Below are positions 7,329 through 10,377 of a stretch of DNA of 10,377 bases, in pieces. Location of the stretch: the NCBI GenBank assembly GCA_002433805.1, contig DJIW01000064.1:1-10377 (forward strand). The letters run 5' to 3'. This DNA comes from Competibacteraceae bacterium UBA6584. Its GTDB lineage: Bacteria > Pseudomonadota > Gammaproteobacteria > Competibacterales > Competibacteraceae. The notes below the pieces were generated by a model. That model was not told the origin of the DNA and searched no databases. It saw only the letters and a list, made by a program, of their open reading frames with translations. The position numbers and the translations under genes are program-made. Position 1 is the stretch's first letter. Each line of letters opens with the position of its first letter.

Positions 7329-7691
7329 TCAATCGCGCAGCAGTTCGGTGGTATGCCGGAGCCGGTTGGCCATCGCCCGCATGACTTGAAGGGCGAACAG
7401 CGGCGTGCGTTGGACCAGGGCGAGAAAATGTTCCCGGTTGACCGGGGCCAACAGGCAATCGGTGCGGGCGATGGCGGATGCGCTGCGGGGTTTGTCGTCG
7501 ATCAAGGCCAGCTCGCCCACGATGCCGCCCGGACCCACGGTTTCCAAAACGCGATCGCCCCGCGTGATGTCAATCTCGCCCTCGGCGACGATATACAGGC
7601 TGTTGCCGGATTCTCCCTCGCGGAACACCGGCTGTCCGGCCGGGATGGACTGGTATTTTTCGATCTGGCTGAAAAAATCTTGACTCGGCAT
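7329..7691 (-). CDS. Stand-alone cyclic-nucleotide-binding domain protein
   Basis: A 120-residue protein consisting of one Crp-type cNMP-binding beta-roll and a C-terminal helix, with no helix-turn-helix after it, so it is not a conventional Crp/Fnr transcription factor. The phosphate-binding cassette is intact: Gly59-Glu60-Leu61-Ala62-Leu63, then Arg69-Ser70-Ala71. In cAMP-binding proteins this Glu contacts the ribose 2'-OH and this Arg the cyclic phosphate, so nucleotide binding is likely; cAMP versus cGMP cannot be told. I chose the ATG at 7691-7689 because domain homology starts there and AGGAG (plus coordinates 7702-7706) sits 10 nt upstream. The frame stays open to an ATG at 7931, but the extra 80 residues are Arg/Pro/Ser-rich with no domain character and would cover the whole divergent promoter region. 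Its neighbour, 165 nt downstream on the same strand, is the ATP-grasp/alpha-E gene. Confidence 0.85.
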   Translation of the reverse strand: MPSQDFFSQIEKYQSIPAGQPVFREGESGNSLYIVAEGEIDITRGDRVLETVGPGGIVGELALIDDKPRSASAIARTDCLLAPVNREHFLALVQRTPLFALQVMRAMANRLRHTTELLRD

Positions 7692-7701
7692 GAGAGGGTC
7701 G

Positions 7702-7706
7702 CTCCT
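7702..7706 (-). promoter_or_regulatory. Shine-Dalgarno that fixes the start of the cNMP-binding gene
   Basis: The minus strand reads AGGAG here, 10 nt before the ATG at 7691. It supports the short 120-residue form over the upstream in-frame ATG at 7931. Confidence 0.6.
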
Positions 7707-7762
7707 GGTTCGAGATTCCCCGGGCGGAAGCCGTGCGAGCGCAGCTTGGCGGTTCGGTCTGC

Positions 7763-7771
7763 TGCTATACT
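7763..7771 (+). promoter_or_regulatory. Candidate extended -10 promoter element for cbiD
   Basis: TGCTATACT fits the extended -10 form (TGn followed by TATACT, one mismatch to TATAAT). No good -35 hexamer lies 16-18 nt upstream, as is allowed for extended -10 promoters. A start near A7778 would give a leader of about 150 nt before cbiD. It is in the divergent region between the cNMP gene and cbiD. The call rests on one motif only. Confidence 0.35.
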
Positions 7772-7835
7772 GCGTCGAGGAGTTTATCCGACTTTCCAGG
7801 GTCTTGATAGCGGCGAGCAGACGCTCCGGCGGCCG

Positions 7836-7869
7836 AGGCGGGCGTGTGGATTCCGTCGTTCGGCCCGCC
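7836..7869 (+). repeat. Inverted repeat in the cbiD leader
   Basis: GGCGGGC (7836-7842) pairs perfectly with GCCCGCC (7863-7869) around a 20-nt loop, 60 nt before the cbiD start. It would lie in the transcript if the candidate promoter at 7763-7771 is used. It has no B12-box sequence and no following T tract, so it is neither a recognisable cobalamin riboswitch nor an intrinsic terminator. Confidence 0.35.
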
Positions 7870-7929
7870 GCCAAGATCGCCCCAGCCCTTTCCAAGCCAT
7901 TGGATCGCGCGTTATGACCGGACTGTTCC

Positions 7930-9024
7930 ATGCGCCCCGAAACCCCGGAAACCGATAAGCCGTTACGCTACGGTTTCACGACCGGCGCGTGCGCCACCGC
8001 CGCCAGCGTGGCGGCGGCCCGCTGCCTGTTGGCCGGCGTCGCCGTCGAGCAAATTGAAATTCTGTTGCCGCGCGGCCAGCGGCCGCTGTTCGATCTGGCG
8101 TATTGCCGGTTGACGGCTTCGGGCGCCGAGGCGGGAACGATCAAGGATGCGGGCGACGATCCCGATGTGACCCACGGCGCTTTGGTTTTCGCGCGGATCG
8201 AATTGCGTTCGCCGCCGGGCGTGCGCTTCCATGCCGGTCCCGGCGTGGGGACCGTCACGCAACCCGGTTTGCCCGTGGCGGTGGGCGAGCCGGCCATCAA
8301 TCCCACTCCGCGCCGGATGATCGCCGAACATCTGAGTCGCTTGGCCGCCGAATTCGGGTATTGCGGCGGGTTTGAGGTGACTCTCGGCATCGAAAACGGC
8401 GCGGAGTTGGCGCAAAAAACCTTGAACCCCCGGCTCGGCATCGTCGGCGGCTTGTCGGTCCTCGGCACGACCGGCATCGTCCGACCCTTCTCTTGTTCCG
8501 CTTATATCCTCTCCATCCAACAAGCCATCGATGTGGCCCGCGCTAACGGCTTGCGGCATATCGCCGCGTGCACCGGAGCCACCAGCGAACAAACCGTGCG
8601 CGAGCGCTATCAATTACCCGCCATGGCGCTGATTGAAATGGGCGATTTCGCCGGCGCGGTGCTGAAGCATCTGCGGCGCGCGCCGGTTCCCAAGCTGAGC
8701 GTGGCCGGCGGCTTTGGCAAAATCAGCAAGCTGGCGGCGGGCCACCTGGATTTGCACAGCCGCAATTCCAGCGTGGACTTGCCGTTATTGGCGACGGAAG
8801 CGGCGGCGATGGGGGCCAGCCTGGAATTGCAAGTCAAAATGCGGGAGGCTAACACCAGCCAAGGCGCGCTGGCGCTGGCGCTGGCGGCGGGATTACCGCT
8901 GGCGGATCGCATCTGCGCGCTGGCCCAAACGCGGGCTCGCGCCATTTTGCCGGCCGAGGTTCGGGTGGAAATTTGGGCGACCGACCGTCAGGGGCGACCG
9001 GTCGGTCATGCCGGCTTTGCCTGA
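7930..9024 (+). CDS. cbiD: Cobalt-precorrin-5B (C1)-methyltransferase
   Basis: CbiD methylates C1 of cobalt-precorrin-5B with S-adenosylmethionine in the anaerobic (early cobalt insertion) branch of cobalamin synthesis. The 364-residue length is normal for the family. Visible signatures are YGFTTGACATAAS at 14-26, KDAGDDPDVTHG near 72, GPGVGTVTQPGLPVAVGEPAIN around 105-125, the strongly diagnostic GTTGIVRP at 179-186, then ACTGATSEQTVRERY near 217 and the GHLDLHSRNSSVD region near 272. The start is the ATG at 7930, immediately ahead of the conserved N-terminus; no good Shine-Dalgarno precedes it, only CCGGA at 7918-7922. A nearby ATG at 7914 is out of frame. It is followed after 51 nt by cbiJ, which acts on the next intermediate. 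The protein is expected to be cytoplasmic. Confidence 0.95.
   Translation: MRPETPETDKPLRYGFTTGACATAASVAAARCLLAGVAVEQIEILLPRGQRPLFDLAYCRLTASGAEAGTIKDAGDDPDVTHGALVFARIELRSPPGVRFHAGPGVGTVTQPGLPVAVGEPAINPTPRRMIAEHLSRLAAEFGYCGGFEVTLGIENGAELAQKTLNPRLGIVGGLSVLGTTGIVRPFSCSAYILSIQQAIDVARANGLRHIAACTGATSEQTVRERYQLPAMALIEMGDFAGAVLKHLRRAPVPKLSVAGGFGKISKLAAGHLDLHSRNSSVDLPLLATEAAAMGASLELQVKMREANTSQGALALALAAGLPLADRICALAQTRARAILPAEVRVEIWATDRQGRPVGHAGFA
8979..9007 (+). repeat. Inverted repeat at the 3' end of cbiD
   Basis: GACCGACC (8979-8986) is the exact complement of GGTCGGTC (9000-9007), with a 13-nt loop, ending 14 nt before the cbiD stop. The core GCGACCG occurs three times in the area (8977-8983, 8994-9000, 9053-9059), the last one touching the possible ribosome-binding site of cbiJ, so alternative pairings are possible in the cbiD-cbiJ mRNA. 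Confidence 0.4.
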
Positions 9025-9075
9025 GCGCCTTTTGCAGTTTATCTGATCGATGGCGACCGAGGTCCGACCAGCGCG

Positions 9076-9846
9076 ATGCGGATTTTAATTCTGGGCGGAA
9101 TCGGCGAGGCGGTCGCGCTGGCAAAGCGGCTGACCCCGCGCCATGAGGTGATTTATAGCATCGCCGGCAAGGGCCGTTGTCCGGATTTAGCCTGTGCCGT
9201 GCGGGTGGGCGGCTTCGGCGGCATCGACGGCCTGACCGCTTTTCTGCGGGATAACGGAATCGATCTGCTGCTCGACGCCACCCATCCCTACGCCGCTCAA
9301 ATCAGCCGCCATGCAGCGCGGGCGGCCGAGCGGGCGCAAATACCGCTCTGGGCTTATCGCCGGCCATCCTGGCAACCTGAACCGGGCGATGACTGGCGTT
9401 TCGCGGCGGACTGGGCAGGAGTGCGGACCGCGCTAGCGCCGTTCCGACGGCCTTTTTTCACCATCGGCCTGGAGCCGTTGCAACGTCTGACCGAAATTCC
9501 CCCCTCGCAACATTGGTTGGTGCGCTGTTTGGCGGCCGCGCCGCCCCAAGTCGCCAACCTGACGCTGTTATGCGCCACGGGTCCGTTTCACTTGGATCAG
9601 GAATTAAATCTGCTGAGGGATTTTCAAATCGACGTGCTGGTCGCCAAGAATAGCGGGGGCGTTGCGGTCGAGGGAAAGCTAGTGGCGGCTCGGCGGCTCG
9701 GAATTGCCGTGGTCATGCTGGAACGGCCGGCCTTGCCGGAAGCGGATTGCAGTTTTGGCGATGTGGAGGCTTTGAGCGTCGCGCTGACAGGCGCATGCGG
9801 TGGAGCCGGGCCTGTCAGCCGGTCGCCGTGCCAGGGTAAGGCTTAG
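9076..9846 (+). CDS. cbiJ: Cobalt-precorrin-6A reductase
   Basis: CbiJ (the anaerobic-pathway counterpart of CobK) reduces the corrin macrocycle of cobalt-precorrin-6A to 6B with a reduced nicotinamide cofactor. At 256 residues it is of normal length. It opens with a nucleotide-binding strand-loop, MRILILGGIGEA, and shows the family motifs RVGGFGG (43-49), DATHPYA (67-73), GLEPL (131-135) and AKNSGG (190-195). The ATG at 9076 is placed directly at this conserved N-terminus; the only Shine-Dalgarno-like element is GAGGT at 9059-9063, 12 nt away, which is rather long. I assign cbiJ rather than cobK because the gene follows cbiD. The last 15 or so residues are encoded over a strong inverted repeat, and the TAG stop (9844-9846) overlaps the stop of the convergent rlpA gene. 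Confidence 0.93.
   Translation: MRILILGGIGEAVALAKRLTPRHEVIYSIAGKGRCPDLACAVRVGGFGGIDGLTAFLRDNGIDLLLDATHPYAAQISRHAARAAERAQIPLWAYRRPSWQPEPGDDWRFAADWAGVRTALAPFRRPFFTIGLEPLQRLTEIPPSQHWLVRCLAAAPPQVANLTLLCATGPFHLDQELNLLRDFQIDVLVAKNSGGVAVEGKLVAARRLGIAVVMLERPALPEADCSFGDVEALSVALTGACGGAGPVSRSPCQGKA
9783..9819. repeat. 10-bp perfect inverted repeat inside the cbiJ 3' end
   Basis: GCTGACAGGC (9783-9792) pairs fully with GCCTGTCAGC (9810-9819); the 17-nt loop can form a further CGG/CCG stem (9798-9800 with 9806-9808). It ends 24 nt before the rlpA stop and 25 nt before the cbiJ stop. It is the strongest hairpin I found in the window and could slow or end transcription from either side, notably of rlpA, whose own 3' flank is cbiJ coding sequence. 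No T tract follows on either strand, so it does not fit a standard intrinsic terminator. Confidence 0.5.
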
Positions 9847-10265
9847 GGAATGGTTTCGACTCTGACTCGGGCGACGCCGCTAGAATGCATCGCCAGCCGT
9901 TTGGCGGCGGCTTTGGAGAGATCGATAATCCGACCGCCTCGATAAGGCCCGCGATCGTTGATGCGCACTTCGATTTTGCGGCCGTTTTGAAGGTTGGTGA
10001 CCTTGACCCGGGTTCCGAGCGGCAAGCGCCGGTGGGCGGCGGTCAGTTGATTCTGGTTAAAGCGCTCGCCGCTGGCCGTCGTCCTGCCATGAAAACCCGG
10101 TCCGTACCAGGATGCGGTGCCGATTTGATTAGCCTCGACAAGTTTTGGGAAGGCGGCGGCCAGCAGTAAGGCGCCCGCCGCTACGGGTAGCACGCGCGCT
10201 AAACCGGCGCGGTTTTGACGGCCGGAACCGACTTGGTCAAGGCATTGGCTCGATGGGTTCGACAT
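9843..10265 (-). CDS. rlpA: Minimal RlpA, septal-ring lytic transglycosylase family (DPBB domain only)
   Basis: RlpA proteins are double-psi beta-barrel enzymes that cleave glycan strands lacking stem peptides during cell separation, at least in Pseudomonas. This 140-residue version has a basic N-region, a hydrophobic segment (about 25-40) and a likely signal-peptidase site after VEA (Ala45), then the whole DPBB domain, from IGTASWYGPGFHGRTTASGE to the C-terminus. Glu67, His78 and Asp104 (in INDRGPY) have the same mutual spacing as the residues I recall as functionally important in P. aeruginosa RlpA, so activity is plausible. There is no SPOR domain to bind denuded glycan at the septum and no lipobox, so this is a short secreted form. 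The start is well supported: GGAGG (plus coordinates 10273-10277) lies 7 nt before the ATG. Its TAA stop overlaps the cbiJ TAG on the opposite strand. Confidence 0.92.
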   Translation of the reverse strand: MSNPSSQCLDQVGSGRQNRAGLARVLPVAAGALLLAAAFPKLVEANQIGTASWYGPGFHGRTTASGERFNQNQLTAAHRRLPLGTRVKVTNLQNGRKIEVRINDRGPYRGGRIIDLSKAAAKRLAMHSSGVARVRVETIP

Positions 10266-10272
10266 TTTTTAA

Positions 10273-10277
10273 CCTCC
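10273..10277 (-). promoter_or_regulatory. Strong Shine-Dalgarno of rlpA
   Basis: The minus strand reads GGAGG, 7 nt ahead of the rlpA ATG. It is the best ribosome-binding site in the window and justifies the long basic N-region before the signal peptide. The remaining 100 nt to the right edge are more AT-rich and probably hold the rlpA promoter, but no convincing hexamer pair could be picked. Confidence 0.7.
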
Positions 10278-10377
10278 GCGATTTCTGATCGGGGTGCCTG
10301 CCATGAGGCGCTTGTAACGGGCGTTTTAGCCTCAATTCACTCCGACTTCTAAAAGCAAGATACCATCGTTATTACCT

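Noticed and set aside
7690..7917. Small plus-strand leader ORF (75 codons) ahead of cbiD
   Set aside because: It has no ribosome-binding site or conserved character and starts opposite the start codon of the cNMP gene; it is probably noise.
7772..7929. Cobalamin riboswitch in the cbiD leader
   Set aside because: No B12-box-like GCCACTG and no multi-helix arrangement could be recognised by eye; only one simple hairpin is present.
7692..7931. N-terminal extension of the cNMP-binding gene to an ATG at 7931 (200 residues)
   Set aside because: The extra 80 residues are Arg/Pro/Ser-rich with no domain, would fill the whole divergent promoter region, and a good AGGAG precedes the ATG at 7691.
7281..7958. 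225-codon plus-strand open frame across the cNMP gene and the cbiD leader
   Set aside because: It is antisense to a gene with clear domain motifs, lacks any recognisable domain and runs out of frame into cbiD.

Overview
The window is a GC-rich, densely coded bacterial chromosome segment with nine protein genes and no sign of mobile elements, tRNA, rRNA or CRISPR. Gene content and protein style (long-form IspG, UspA-type Usp, RlpA, MgtE, fused ATP-grasp/alpha-E) point to a proteobacterium. A gammaproteobacterium is my best guess; a Competibacter- or Chromatiales-like lineage is only an impression. The long IspG resembles versions I associate with beta/alphaproteobacteria, so the class is uncertain.

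Layout. (1) Positions 1-3663, plus strand: a compact probable operon. ispG is cut by the left edge, then mgtE starts 2 nt after its stop, then a proline-rich TPR lipoprotein and a UspA-like stress protein, each after a 37-nt gap. (2) Positions 3718-7691, minus strand, convergent with block 1: a stand-alone cyclic-nucleotide-binding protein, then 165 nt downstream a large fusion of a circularly permuted ATP-grasp and an alpha-E domain, then a transglutaminase-like protein whose GTG start overlaps the preceding TGA stop (GTGA). (3) Positions 7930-9846, plus strand, divergent from block 2: cbiD and cbiJ, two corrin-ring enzymes of the anaerobic cobalamin pathway. (4) Positions 9843-10265, minus strand: a minimal RlpA, meeting cbiJ tail to tail with overlapping stop codons.

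Block 1 mixes isoprenoid synthesis, Mg2+ transport and stress functions with no obvious single pathway. Block 2 is the most interesting part. ATP-grasp, alpha-E and transglutaminase genes recur together in bacteria and have been predicted to form a peptide-ligation/peptide-modification system whose product is not established. Here a protein with intact cNMP-contact residues lies just upstream on the same strand. Block 3 supplies C1 methylation of cobalt-precorrin-5B and reduction of cobalt-precorrin-6A; the rest of the pathway must be elsewhere, and I see no cobalamin-riboswitch B12 box in the leader. I saw nothing that is convincingly a wholly new system.
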